Shown: one piece after another, positions 1-11,186 of the stretch | Layout: each line of letters opens with the position of its first letter | How positions within the stretch are numbered: the first letter of the stretch is position 1 | Source: Paracamarosporium sp. OC-R06-R3 | Taxonomy: Eukaryota; Ascomycota; Dothideomycetes; Pleosporales; Didymosphaeriaceae | DNA length: 64,000 nt | Direction of reading: 5' to 3' | Assembly: GCA_019828545.1 (NCBI GenBank) | Contig: JACVRA010000210.1 | Span: 682,531-746,530 of the forward strand | Notes under the pieces: model-generated | Database searches by the model: none | Seen by the model: the letters and a program-made list of their open reading frames with translations, nothing else | What the model was told of the DNA's origin: nothing | Made by a program: the position numbers and the translations under genes

Positions 1-1700
1 ATCGGCTCGAACGTATCAACAGCTTCCTTGAACGCCTCTTCTTCATCCGCTTCGATAACATCGACCGCCGTGTCAGACGAGTCACCCAGGCCTAACAGTT
101 CCGGATCAATTGGAAACACTTCGTTGAAGCGTTTTTCGCCGACCTTTTGCCACCAAACCATGTTCTTAGTCTCTTCAGGAACGACAGCCGTAGCATCATC
201 ACGGCTAGGTGCAAAGCTAGAATATGCACTGCGGAAGAGTGCATCCTCTTTGGCTTGTTTCACAGCGGTGAGAGTGGATTCGGGCGGCGGTTGTTGCGCT
301 TCGCCCATGCTAAGCGCTCGTTGCCTGCTTTTCTTCTTCTCGTTAGGAGACGTGGGATCTTTTGGCATGTCAGTTCCGCCATATCCTAACCAGTTACTGG
401 TAGCAAGGTTTTGGGTAGCGTAAGAATGTGAGCCCTTGCGACTCGGCTTGGGCGCTTCCGGTGGCGCAAAAGTGACAATGTTACCCTTGGTGGTCAAAGG
501 TTTTGCAAGCTTAGGCGGATTCAGTTGCGGTAGATGGGCAGGTGCCTTGAATACTTTGCCAATCGTCGCGTTCGCTTTCCTCTTCTCGTCTACATCATCC
601 GCTAAGGGGAAAACCTCAGTCGTGGAGATGATGTTGGGTAGAGTAGATTCACGTAGTGGTAACGTGACTTTTACCGACATGTCTAACGCAGAAGATTCAT
701 CATGAGGCGTGACGGAACGGGGTTGTTGTAAACTCGAGAAGAGTTGTTTCGGTCCTTGAGCGCTTCCAAAGAGTGTAAGAACAGTCCGGCTTTCTGGGGA
801 TTCCACCTGGACTGTGGATACATCCTCATCCTGACCTTCAGTATCTTTCGGCGTGCTGTCCCTGGCCTCTTTCTTGGCCTCCAAGTTGGCTCGTCTAAGC
901 TCCTCCCTTGTTACCAAACTCTTCGATAACTTCCGGAAAGCCAATGCTCCTGACTGCAGCCTGGTCTCCTCAAGCGTGGATGGTGCAGTAGCCAGTTCGC
1001 CAATGCCGGAACTAGCGAGTATGTCCGTAATCACATCTTCCACATCCTTTTCGAAGTCATCGAATGAATGATACGCGCCGCTTTGCACCAGAGTAGTGAT
1101 GGTGGACGAGCCTGCCGGGGACGAGAGCTTTGCGCGTTTCGCATCGGCCTCGCCGGACGCAGCTCGAGCGGCCGATGCAGTGACAGGATGCGCGAGTATG
1201 GAAGGCTGTGTGTCGTAGCTACTTCGTGTTAGCAGTCCTGCCTCGGAGTGCACTGAGAAACACATGAAATTTAGAAAAACGATGTGATATAGCCAGAGAA
1301 CATCAGGCTGAGTCGGATTGGCCTTGGTCACGCTCATCTTATGGATAAGCAGCGTATCCGATCTTCTGGCCTAGCATTGCAATATTTGCGCCTGACGTCG
1401 GAAGGCCGTTGCACCGAAGTCGAAGAACATGCTGTTGTGTGGAACAGACAAGTAGAGAGGTGTAGTCGCGGGAGATTGCTGGAGCGGTGTTTCTTACCTC
1501 TTCAAGATTGAGAGTATATCCTCGAGCGCAGTCTGCAACGAGCGCACTGCGCTGTTCACGACTTCTGCAGTCGCGACGGGAGACGCGCCATTGATGTTGG
1601 CTACGTCGGTCCCGGTGCGTTTCCGTTTCGCGAGCGAGGGCGACGCGGGTGCGGGCGGCAGCGACGGTGGAGTCAGGGCGCCGTTGGTAGTGGTGGTCAT
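1..1700 (-). CDS. Unidentified nuclear-looking protein, 3' end cut by window edge
   Basis: A minus-strand frame stays open from about 1365 to the left edge, so the C-terminus lies outside the window. The start is taken as the ATG at 1700. Exon 1 (1700-1498) encodes a Pro/Ala/Thr-rich N-terminus with a basic KRKR patch and a short helix ending SILKR, then a GTAAGA donor. Two downstream joins fit. One goes to 1365 (acceptor CCAG) and keeps frame. The other uses a microexon (about 1432-1416) and then 1252 (acceptor TCTCAG). Past 1252 the protein has a helical segment with LVQSGAYHSFDDFEKDV, then a long polar region containing WLGYGG and MVWWQKVGEKRFNEVF. This style recalls fungal chromatin-remodelling subunits such as Rsc58-like proteins, but that is only an impression. 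Coding status is firm; identity and N-terminal splicing are not. Confidence 0.7.
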
Positions 1701-2272
1701 TGTGATGGGGTCGCCTTTTCGCGACGGAGCGATGCGTGGAAGCGTGCAACGCGCGGAGGATGACCGATGTCGCGGATGCTAGGCGGCCCACAGTCAGCCT
1801 CGACGCAACGCAGCCGTGTGCCGGACGATACAAGTCCACTCGGGCTGGACGTCGGGAGAGTCGTGTGCGCGTCGAGAGATCGGGGCGGGCTGGCGGCGCG
1901 TGAAAGGGTTATCTGGGGGTGGTTTTGATGAGGGTCGACGAGAAGGAACGCAGCCGCCAAGGAATATGCAAGGCGCCTCAACCACACACCCGATCGGCAC
2001 CTCGCAGTCCACACACGGGACTTGTGTTCAATGCAAACGCTGTGAGATGGTCCGGTGAATGCAGTGTGGAGCAGGCTACGTGTTGCAATGTCAGATGTTG
2101 CGTGAAAGCCAGCGCGTCTGATGCTGCTTGCTCGCGGCAGGCGCGGCCTAGAACAGGACTAGCGCGAAATACTTTATGGAGCCTCCAGTGCTTTCACCGT
2201 TCAACTGCATCTACACATCCTTTCTCAGCATTGCCTGTCGCACGTTCAAGGCCGCAGCTCGCCTGTCGATGA
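1701..2272. promoter_or_regulatory. Divergent intergenic region
   Basis: This 572-bp gap separates the minus-strand gene starting at 1700 from the plus-strand gene starting at 2273, so it should hold both promoters. I see no convincing gene. The short frames here have random composition. Confidence 0.5.
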
Positions 2273-2307
2273 ATGCCCTTACATCTCTCCCTGGCAGCTC
2301 TAGGTAG
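2269..2307 (+). promoter_or_regulatory. Overlapping upstream ORF at the PPR-like gene start
   Basis: An ATG at 2269 lies four bases before the chosen start ATG at 2273, in a different frame. It opens a 12-codon frame ending in TAG at 2305-2307. The two ATGs share the string ATGAATG, so ribosomes choosing the first would miss the protein frame. This may dampen translation. The arrangement is seen directly; its effect is inferred. Confidence 0.4.
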
Positions 2308-5216
2308 CCAACGCCGCTTCCTTCGATGCCGGACGCGTCTTGTACGTGCAATTGTAATATCTAGGAAGCCGCTTCTAACCTCTCCAGATCCGCTACGTTC
2401 CTGCCTTTCGCACAGCTACTGCCATACAGACTCGGCTTCAATGTCTCACCACGACTCAGCCTGCTTTACACGCGTTTATTGTAGATGATCGAAACCAAAT
2501 ACGGAGAGCAAGTAGCAACTCGCATACGGCACCCCGTCGTTCCGACCGCTTCTCAAAGGGCATTCCATCAAATGATGTGCTGCTTGAAAATGGCCAAGAT
2601 ATTTCTGCCTCTTCCCTAGGCGTTGCTTCCGTCAAGGAACCGACGGGAACAATTGCGGAGGAAGGAGAAGATGATGCTGGGGAGTCGGAGGGCCATGGAC
2701 CAGTCCAATCAAGGCGGAACAGAAAGCGCAAGCAACCCAGTCAGCCAGCTATGGTGTTGGCTGCAATTCACAATGAAGCCCGGAACCTATACTGGTCACC
2801 AGGGACCGACGAGCTGGATTATTCCTATATGAATCCCGCACCGAGGAAACAAGGTGGCATGCTGCGTCGCGACTCTTGGAGAAAGCCCTCGAAGAACGCC
2901 GAGGATACAACAAAAGTTCCTATCTCTCTTCCGACTATATTGTCTCGTCAACTCGACGTTCTCACAAGGTCGCCAGGCGTAGAGATAGCTCTCACACGTC
3001 GAGAGATTGCACTGCTGAAACTCAGTGGTTACTCTGAGGAAGATGTACAATTATGGACGACATGTCTTCTCACTGATAGTTCCATTCATGCATCTGCAGC
3101 GTTCAAATACCACGGCCGGCGTGCGCCTTGGTTCCTGTTGCTACTGTACCTGCGACGAAAACACATACGCGCTTTTGCACTTGCAACCATAATGAGATAT
3201 TTAACTGCACGATTGCCGGCCGAGCCTATGGACTGGTCATCACTACAAGTGCTTGTAATACGATTACTACGCCATGCGCGCGTCGTCTGGCCCGAAGTAA
3301 TGCCCCGGATCGCATCTTTGTTCTGCACTGAGGCCTCCCGCATCTATTCCCAGGCACAAGAGAAGGCATCTTATTCGTCAAAATTCATGTCAAATCTCAC
3401 TTATTTCTGTAACTCGGTATTGTCGCTCATATCCCTGCCGGTGCCGGAGCATCCTGTACTTGTCGGCCTATACCAGGAGAAGGCACAGTTCCTTGTGTTG
3501 CAGTTTATGGCTAGCTGCGAACCAGCCCTTACCGTAACGCGACGTGGGTTCCGAGGAGCTGTTCGCAACCAGCTTACACATGTCAAAACGGCACAAGAGA
3601 AAGAATGGGCGAGATTGAAAGGTCCGTCATGGCCACCATGGAAAGAGAACAGAAATGCCATGGATGAGGACAAAGGTTATATGTTTGCCGCCTCGCGAGC
3701 ATCTCGCCTACTTCATCGACTGTACGAAGCCGGATATGGTGGGCGTGAGTGGGAACAGGTGGCTGAAGTCTACGCTGGTTGGGATGTTGACCTGTCTCCG
3801 ACCATCCAAACTAGAATATCTTTGCCTAGAATGTCAACTAAGGATGACCCCGATTTGTTTGAGGCACAGCTTTGGAGTGCGCGGATCCGGACTACTCGAA
3901 CAAGGCGAGAAGCATGGGCATGTTTCTTGGCTTACGAGAAATCAAATGCCGGATCCCCATCACTAGTATACCAGGCCATGTTTGAGAAGCTTTACATTGG
4001 AGAAACTAAGGTCCAACCGTCGGAACACGAGGAAGAAGGGTCCGCCGAGACCAACGAATCTTTCGGAACGAATATCTTACCCGGAGATATAAAGGAGGTC
4101 TTACCGGATCCCAAATCGCCTCTCCACCATGTCTATCTGAGTGAGCCAGTGCCCTCATACAACCAGTTATACCACAGAATGTGGCAGAGAGGGGTGCAGC
4201 CGAAGGGTAGGCTGTTCGCTCTCCTACTGGATACACTTCCCGATCTTTGGAGCTGTCTGCGTTTGCTCCGGACATCACAAACAAGATTTAATCACGGAGT
4301 ACAGAAACTCCTTCGAGGTTCGATATTGAACGAAAGCTCCCAATCAGGTATTCCAAATTACCTCATTGCGTCGTTTATTCATTTCCTCTGTCGATTCGGT
4401 GACTTTGCGCATATACCTCCGGACAAGCCAATTCAAATTTCACGAGAAGATCATGTAAAGCAACTTGAGGCCGACCCAACATATCTTATGGACTATGCTT
4501 ACTCTCTTCTAATGCACTTGCGCCCTCCGTATCGCCCGGCGTGGACTGCGTACATGCACAAGGTACTGTACGGGCACGCAAAGCAAGAAAGCGTAGAACT
4601 CCAGTATACTGTAATGGGTGCATTGTTTGACAAGATGACGGAGATTGACCTAGATCCGGATGATAATCAGTTCCAGCTTCTATGTCACGTTGCGCGCTCA
4701 ACGGCACAGGCGGCATACAAAGGGCAGCTCTCAGCGAAGTTTATGCGCCACGCGCTCTCATCAGCGCCACCGCTTCTCCGTACCAATTTTCAGAATTTGG
4801 TCCGCGCCAACGTCGAGCAAAGTTCTACGAGCAATCTTGGTTCCGAATCGAATACCCTCCCACTCCATATCCCGAGCCCGGCCGTCTTCCATGCTTACGT
4901 TCGTGCTCTGGGCATGTTGCGGGACTATGAAGGCCTGTACTCGTTCTCTAGTTGGCTCACGAAGTACCACAAGGAGGTTATAGTCCGAGCCAACGCGCAG
5001 CATGGAGGCCAACAGCTTTTATATAGAAGTTTGACCGCACTACGAGCTGCTCTGGAGGGAACAATTGACGGTAAAAACGTCCACGACGGTGCGCCACAGG
5101 AGCTTTTGGAACTGGTCAAAGCGCAGATCGAGGGTGTCGAGGGTTGGAACTGGCCCCCTGAGGAGCATGTAAGGACGTATGTGGAGTGGCAGCTGAGCTT
5201 TAGGGGACCTGTTTAG
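2273..5216 (+). CDS. Mitochondrial helical-repeat (PPR-like) protein, 965 aa
   Basis: Exon 1 is 2273-2341. The intron 2342-2387 has donor GTACGT, branch TTCTAAC and acceptor CCAG. Exon 2 is 2388-5216. The long frame has no ATG near its 5' end, so the spliced exon 1 supplies the start. It encodes an Arg-rich amphipathic leader (MPLHLSLAALGSQRRFLRCR) typical of a mitochondrial presequence. The rest is almost all predicted helix, with repeated blocks ending in W/Y-rich helices such as WEQVAEVYAGWDVDL and NYLIASFIHFLCRFGDF, in the style of fungal pentatricopeptide-like organelle RNA factors (Aep, Cia84 and Dmr1 types). No catalytic motif is visible. It most likely acts in mitochondrial RNA processing, translation or complex assembly. 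The specific family is not assigned. Confidence 0.8.
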
Positions 5217-5968
5217 ATACCCTTACCAACTGTAGTATAGCGTAGAATATGTAAGGTATAAAGGATAGGGACGGCATTCAGGAAGGTTCAATATTTGTGT
5301 ATCAACAGGGTCTCTGGCTCAAAAATCGTATCCTACAGGTTATACAATGTATATGGGCAAAGGTACTTAATCAACTGTACTAGTCTTGTGCTCTCGTACG
5401 CATGTGTAGCACCTACCTACTTCCTCCGTTCCTCGGCCTTACCAGCCACCCCTTCGCTCCACGGAGCGTCTCGCGGTAACTACAAAGTATAGACATGTCG
5501 GGTGCAGCATGCATTTGCCAGCGCAAATCAGCAGTGCTGCCCAATGATGGGGCTGTGCACCACCATACATAAACAAGACAGATCTAATCTAATCTACACC
5601 TGCACCATCACACCCGGCTTTGGATAGCGGTACCGAGGCTACGCCTACGTCAAGACAAAACCCCTCCATTCTGCCGTGGTTCAAGCTCCCGACCCCGCTC
5701 TCCCCAAACGATACCAGTCCGGTGTAGGCAGCTCAGGGTTGTGAGCACGCAATCTGAACTAGATATCACAACACGTCCGGTATGGGCCGTTGGGTGATGC
5801 GTTGCGATGGCGTGCGTCGTACGAAATTGTGCATGTATATATAGTCAATTTGAGCCTCTTTCTCAACAGTTCGACACATTTGCTTCCTGTTCTGTAAACA
5901 TCAGCGGCTTGTTTTCTCTTTAGCAAGAGGCTGCCTCTCCATACTAGGACTACAACAATCCCAGCGAT
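5217..5968. other. Intergenic
   Basis: This 752-bp stretch holds the 3' flank of the PPR-like gene and the promoter of the dioxygenase. A short (GATCTAATCTAATCTA) motif lies near 5580. A 119-aa minus frame at 5759-6118 overlaps the next gene's first exon and looks like a shadow. No gene is supported. Confidence 0.5.
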
Positions 5969-7382
5969 ATGGCTCCCGCTTTGACGGCACACGCGCCTAC
6001 GGCTCCTCACGAGCTTGGAGCCGGGAAGGCTTTTCCTAATCACAAAGCTCCCAGGGACATCTATCCCGATGGTATCAAGACATCGGGCCAGCACCCGCCG
6101 CTGTACGATCAATTGCATCCGTACGAAGACTTCCCCACGGAGATCACTGGTCCCACCGTGTGGAATGTGAACGAGTACAAAGGTTCGAATTATTCTCTCA
6201 CACTCTACACTTACTTTGCTTTCAAGGTCTGGTTCACTGACTGAAATGGCATTCAGACCACCCCGAGCAGTGGACGCACCACTTCTCCGACGCCGAGGTG
6301 AAAGAGATCTCAGACACTGCAGACGCCTTCATCAAAAGCGGCACGCCGCTGACGGGAATCTCGCAAGACAACTTCCAGCTGAAGGACTTTGCGCAGTTCC
6401 TCGGCGTCCTGCGTAAAGAGTTGATTGATGGAAAAGGCTTTATCTTGTTCAAGGGCCTGCCGGTACAGGAATGGGGAAACCATAAGAGTGCTGTAGCGTA
6501 CATGGTAAACACAAACCCTCTTCTACCTCACTGAGTAGGAGCTGACATAAATCCGTGAAAAAAGGGCCTTGGAACTCATCTCGGCTACTTCGTCTCCCAA
6601 AATGCTCACGGCCACGTCCTAGGCCACGTCAAAGACTTGGGCGAAGATAGCTCGGCCATTGACCGTGTGCGTATCTATCGTACCAACGCGCGGCAGTTCT
6701 TCCACGCCGACGATGCCGACCTGGTCGGTCTCTTGTGCATCGCGAAGGCGCTCGAGGGCGGCGAGTCGGACCTCGTGTCTTCGCACGCAGTGTGGAATGC
6801 CCTGCAGAAGGAGAACCCAGATGTAGCTCGGACACTGACGGAGCCTATTTGGTACTTTGACCGCAAGGGCGAGAAGAGTGTGGGCGAAGAGGATTGGATC
6901 AAGACGAGTGTGTTCTATCTGGAGAAGGGCGACAACCCGCGTGTATACTCGAAGTAAGCCTCGCTCCCAAGCCCCCATGCTCCACTCGGGGAAGAAAAGA
7001 ACTAATACGAACTTACAGATGGGACCCTTACTACATCCGCTCGCTGACCCGCTTCTCCGACGCCGGCCTTATCCCACCGCTTTCCCCAGCCCAGCTAAAA
7101 GCTACTGAAGTCCTTGAGAATACCTGCCAGCGTCTCGCCCTGCACATGATCCTCGACATCGGTGATATCCAGTTTCTGTCCAACAACCACATTCTGCACG
7201 CCCGTACAGCATACAAAGACTATGCACCGCCGGCGCCCCGTCGCCACTTGATGCGATTGTGGTTGAGCACGCCGGAGGAGGAGGGTGGCTGGAAACTGCC
7301 GTTCCATGACAGTGCAGAGAAGAAGAGGGGCGGGATCCAGGTGAATGATAACCCGCCCGTGGCGCCGTTGGACGCGGAGTAG
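5969..7382 (+). CDS. TauD/TfdA-family Fe(II)/2-oxoglutarate dioxygenase, 404 aa
   Basis: Exons are 5969-6182, 6257-6504, 6565-6953 and 7019-7382; all junctions are in frame. The family couples 2-oxoglutarate decarboxylation to hydroxylation of a small molecule, classically releasing sulfite from taurine-like sulfonates. The iron-binding triad is visible: H201 and D203 in FFHADDAD, and H344 in the C-terminal HILHAR segment. Arginines in RRHLMRLW probably bind the 2-oxoglutarate carboxylate. A GxGTHLGYFVSQNAHG segment matches the family's N-terminal half. There is no signal peptide, so it is probably cytosolic. Substrate cannot be read from sequence, and related fungal proteins may use other substrates such as betaines. 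No sulfur-assimilation genes lie next to it. The N-terminal 70 residues are a Pro/His-rich extension common in fungal members. Confidence 0.9.
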
Positions 7383-7941
7383 ATGGATGATAGGAGGTTG
7401 AATGAGTTATATGTGAGTGAGAAAGTTCGGTAGCGTGGAACGCTCTGTGATACCTGAGGTATGTAGAATACCGCGTACAGGGACTGTACTAGTAGTGAAC
7501 AGTTCTTGTGTCGAATATAGATGAAATCATGAAGTTAAATCCCCTGTTTCTATTTAGTTTATCGTGACGCGATCGAATGCTCGACATGTGTTGTAAGCAT
7601 GCACGGAACGACAATTAAAACTCTGCATCACAAAGGTGAGTTGAAATGTGAAATGCGCAAAGACGGAAGAGTACATGGTATCAATTCGTGGTTGGTGCCT
7701 CATCTTTGCCTCCACTACCCATAAGCCAAAACACGCCAAATATGGTGATTGCGTTCTGGCATTGACACGCCGTTATCAGACCGACGCCGCCCTAACAGAT
7801 ATCAATCTCTCGTAGGTGCAAAATTCGGAGTCCCCCTACCCTGTGCTTTTGTTGTACAAATGTAGGACCTCTATTCCGCATCAGCCCAGCTTTCCTGCCG
7901 CATCGCAATTTGATTATTCATGTCGAGAACCTGATGCCTCC
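7383..7941. other. Convergent intergenic region
   Basis: This 559-bp stretch lies between the 3' ends of the dioxygenase and SmD1 genes. It is AT-rich toward 7500-7700 and probably holds both 3' UTRs. No gene seen. Confidence 0.5.
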
Positions 7942-8531
7942 TCACATTCCTCGTCCGCGACCCCTACCGCGCCCGCGCCCACCGCGCCCTCTTGGGCCAC
8001 CTCGTCCACCACCACCGCGACCACCACGGTCTGTCTCCTTCCTCGCCTTGTTCTTCGGTTTTGGCGCGTCGTCAATCAGGAGTGTGTCAAGTGGGAGAGA
8101 GTCTGGAAGAATGATGTAGCGCACAGTCGAGCCCCGAACTGTCATTGTGTCTAGGGTAACTGTATCGCGGCCTCGGGGAGTGTATTTAACTGTCCGTAGG
8201 GCAACGTTCATGAGTGGAGAGACAGAGGCGATGGTTCCGTTTACGATTGTACCTATATCACGTCAGAAATGATACTATCTTGTCGTAGTGACTAGGAAGA
8301 CAGAAAGCACGCGTGCTACACTGGGTGTCGATGAATGTGCAAAGCGATTCAGCGTGCGTCTCAATTTAGCAGCGTAGCCAGGTGTTGGGGAAGGAAAAGA
8401 GAGATTGAGGCGCACCATTCTTGAGCTCGACCGTGACCGTCTCATTCTGGCATTTCATAAGAAACCTGCATGGGATGTTAACCGCAATGGCAATTGTTTT
8501 TGGGCGCGTGTACCGACCTGACGAGCTTCAT
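7942..8531 (-). CDS. smd1: Small nuclear ribonucleoprotein Sm D1, 124 aa
   Basis: Core spliceosomal Sm-ring protein that binds the Sm site of U1, U2, U4 and U5 snRNAs. Exons are 8531-8518 (only 14 nt, MKLV plus part of R), 8465-8416 and 8252-7942. Introns are 52 and 163 nt. The product opens [19 protein letters not shown], matching the Sm1 motif of SmD1. Sm2 follows as [17 protein letters not shown], the diagnostic D1 signature. The C-terminus is an RGG/GRG tail, the usual site of symmetric arginine dimethylation and SMN/importin contacts. Length is close to the human 119 aa. The 14-nt first exon makes the gene easy to mispredict. Identity is essentially certain; the 163-nt second intron is the longest and least checked part. 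Confidence 0.95.
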
Positions 8532-9328
8532 GGTGGCGAAATATCCCCTGCTCTAGCTTTCGAGGGCTGCAGCTTTCGTGATTGAGGGTGTGTAAACCGT
8601 GCGACAGGCGTGTGATGTGCTGTTTAGAGCGGAGCGGTGGGGAAGCTCAGTTCTCGACATTAGGCAAGCTTGCGCTAGCAGAGATCCGAGCTTTGATCAC
8701 GTGCGACCGCTCTTACTTGCATGTTGTTAGTAGTCTTACTGCGCTTCAGGTATTAACAACTTTTGAGTAGATTAGAGACAATTCGATAGTCAATTTTATA
8801 GGCGAGTTATTATAGGACTTGTGCATGCAGATAGCAATTGGTTCGATCAATTAATGGTTGAACATGAGCTTTGGTCTCGACTACGCATTCAAGCTCAAGA
8901 CCATTCATGCCACTGTCACATCATGCTGATTGCTCTTACTCTTAAATTGCAACGTTGTTGTGCCGTTCTGGGTCTTGCATAATCGACTTCCAGCGGTCTT
9001 CGGACAGGCACATTGTTTCAATTCCTCTTCTTCCGTCGCTGCCTCAACAAAGTCTGTAGGACGTAGTTCTTACTCTTCAAGTACCAGGTCGAAGAAGTGG
9101 TGATGAGTGCTGAGTTACCGCCTTGGTTATGCTGAGGCGGACGGCGATTCTGCTCGATCGTGGAGGACACCAGGCATTGCCTGTGGTGACATACTTTCAC
9201 ACGATTCGACGTAAGGATGTCCCTTGTATAACTCCCGGTCCAAGCTATGCTGCAGCATCCTATACCAAGTGCGGACAGGCGAGTGCTAACATGAACACGC
9301 AGAAATGCCTTGAACAATGGCCTCGGTT
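8532..9328. other. Intergenic
   Basis: This 797-bp gap holds the SmD1 promoter and the 3' flank of mtq2. It is AT-rich around 8740-8900. Short frames on both strands show no domain or splice pattern. No gene supported. Confidence 0.5.
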
Positions 9329-10132
9329 TCAGGCCTGCTCTTTCCATATCCTCACGATCTGCAGCTTCTCCCATCCAGCCTGCTTTCCACTCGAGCCCAC
9401 AGTCTCAGCCATCCAGCCAGAACTCCATTGGCGAATACGCTGCTTAACTTCCTCCGGCTTGTTTTGCGCGCATAGAAGCACATATGCGACCCCTCTATGT
9501 GTACTGAGAACCTCCGGTATCTGCTTCAGCATCCGGTTTGTCACCACCATACCATCTTCTCCTCCAGCATAGGAAAGTTCCAATAAGTACGAGTCCTGTT
9601 CGAAGGTTGTCTTCTCTTGACCATCGAGGAGGCCATTGTATCCCTCATGTCGCGCAAAGTCTGGGAGCTCCGCGGGCACATATGGTGGGTTGAAGATGAA
9701 TACATCTACGGAATGCGGCCGTAAGCAAGTCGCCAGGTCGCCGTTGACCACGTCAAGTGATACCGATGCGCTATGCCCATATTCTGTGATGGCCGTTCGA
9801 ATCGTCTGCGCAGCGGCCTTACAGGCGAAGCTGTTGATGTCAGTTCCAAGTGTTAGTACATCCTGACGACCAAATATGCGATGTGCGTTTGCAGCAGCGA
9901 AAGCGAGCACTACTCCAGACCCGACACCAACTTCAAGGACCAGCGGCGGGGTGCTTTGCGCCTTGCCGAAGCGTTCTTGCAGAAACGCTGCTTCTGAGCC
10001 GGACGAAAGCGTGTCAAGAAGCAGAAACGAATCCTCCGCTGGCTCGTATACGCGGTCGAAGCAGACGTGGGAGGTTGATGGGGTCGGTAGCATGGTAGAT
10101 AGGATGTTAGAATTGGATTTTGCATCGAGCAT
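9329..10132 (-). CDS. mtq2: eRF1 glutamine methyltransferase catalytic subunit (Mtq2/HemK2/N6AMT1), about 267 aa
   Basis: Transfers methyl from S-adenosylmethionine to the GGQ glutamine of release factor eRF1, working with the Trm112 partner. A Rossmann SAM-binding motif, LVLEVGVGSG, sits near residues 64-73. The catalytic NPPY motif is at about residues 148-151, followed by a conserved YNGLLDGQ segment. The N-terminus VYEPAEDSFLLLD is the hallmark of the eukaryotic Mtq2/HemK2 group. The start at 10132 is the first ATG; the ATG at 10093 (MLPTPSTSHV, 254 aa) matches the usual family start equally well. Single exon. It is divergently arranged with the SDHAF3 gene, separated by 144 bp. Known relatives also accept other substrates such as histone H4K12. 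Confidence 0.93.
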   Translation of the reverse strand: MLDAKSNSNILSTMLPTPSTSHVCFDRVYEPAEDSFLLLDTLSSGSEAAFLQERFGKAQSTPPLVLEVGVGSGVVLAFAAANAHRIFGRQDVLTLGTDINSFACKAAAQTIRTAITEYGHSASVSLDVVNGDLATCLRPHSVDVFIFNPPYVPAELPDFARHEGYNGLLDGQEKTTFEQDSYLLELSYAGGEDGMVVTNRMLKQIPEVLSTHRGVAYVLLCAQNKPEEVKQRIRQWSSGWMAETVGSSGKQAGWEKLQIVRIWKEQA

Positions 10133-10276
10133 TTGCTGAAGGCTATCCAATGACAGTTAGGCAAGTGTGCTTAGTCAGCAGGCCGAGGTCATCATCGACT
10201 TTCGATCGCCATCTCAATCCATGTCTTTTGTTTCATCCATTGCTTATCTATCGATCTAGAGTTATCACCATTCGAG
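10133..10276. promoter_or_regulatory. 144-bp divergent promoter between mtq2 and SDHAF3
   Basis: Only 144 bp lie between the two start codons, so the genes must share promoter DNA and 5' UTRs. A CATCGACTTTCGATCG palindrome-like stretch lies near 10193-10208. No TATA box is obvious. Confidence 0.5.
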
Positions 10277-10811
10277 ATGAGGGTCTATAGCCGTCTGCTA
10301 GCTACTGCAACAGATGCAGGTGCATCGAAGCCTTTCCGACCTGCACCAATGGCACTTCTACCACCAATACCATTGTATCGCCGTCTATTGCGAGCTCATC
10401 GGAAGCTTCCTAGAGAAGAGCGTATGCTGGGAGATCTATATGTCAAGGCCGAATTTCACGCTCACAAGGACATCGACAACCCAGTGCATATTGTAAGATG
10501 CTTCGTGTATGACTGACCATACGGTATTGGTTAACTTAATGAGCAGGTTGGATTCCTTACCGAATGGCAATTGTACGCCCAGCAATTAGCAGGTGACGCT
10601 TGGAAAGGAGATAAAATGGATAAATCCAAAGTAGATAAGATGAGCGGTATGTTCCGTTTGTGAACCATCTTCGGCTGTAGCTCCTCAAGCGCTGGGTGCT
10701 GACATTGAAGTAGACCAACAAATTGGCCAACTATACGAATTAATGAACGCTATCCGCAATCAAGAGCTTGAGGAAAATGATCCGGAATATGGGTCAGGGA
10801 ACGACAAGTGA
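10277..10811 (+). CDS. sdhaf3: Succinate dehydrogenase assembly factor 3 (ACN9/Sdh7), LYR protein, 137 aa
   Basis: Mitochondrial matrix LYR-motif chaperone that helps deliver Fe-S clusters to the Sdh2 subunit of complex II. Exons are 10277-10492, 10547-10646 and 10714-10811, with introns of 54 and 67 nt and a continuous frame. The LYR motif appears as [14 protein letters not shown] at about residues 32-45. It is followed by the family's [19 protein letters not shown] and [12 protein letters not shown] blocks. The N-terminus [14 protein letters not shown] is a plausible targeting leader; a second Met at residue 25 starts the conserved core. Size fits fungal Sdh7/Acn9 (about 125-140 aa). It pairs head to head with mtq2. 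Confidence 0.94.
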
Positions 10812-11186
10812 AGCGGACGGTCCGCCTTCACACAAAGACGCCCGCTTGTTCTTAGACAGGCTTCCACAATCACAGGTTTACAACGATTGCTGGCAAAATT
10901 CAATGCTTCGATGTGGCATTGATGTCAGCCATGTCACTTCCATATATGAGGGACCTAAACTGTACGAGTACAGCACGGCCAGCAATCGTATTTAACGTTC
11001 AAACTGCTCAGCTTTCAAGCTCAACATCTGCAATTACTTCACTTACTTCGAAGCAATCCCATTGCTGTTTCCTATCAGAAAGGCCCAGATTGTCTAAGGA
11101 GGACTGCTCATCGTCTAGTTTTTAACGGCTTTCCTTGTCTAGTAGGCGGTATTTGACCCTCCAATACGTCAAGACAATTTGCCAGA
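10812..11186. other. Intergenic
   Basis: This 375-bp stretch follows the SDHAF3 stop and leads to the cysteine-rich gene. Nothing recognisable in it. Confidence 0.5.

Noticed and set aside
1252..1497. Direct splice from the 1497 donor to the TCTCAG acceptor at 1253
   Set aside because: This join shifts frame and meets a TAG within about 12 codons. The alternatives (join at 1365, or via a microexon) keep frame.
5759..6118. A 119-codon minus-strand frame upstream of the dioxygenase
   Set aside because: It overlaps exon 1 of the dioxygenase in antisense and shows no motif.
6183..6200. GGTTCGAAT, a tRNA B-box-like string
   Set aside because: It is inside dioxygenase intron 1; no acceptor stem, anticodon arm or A box surrounds it.
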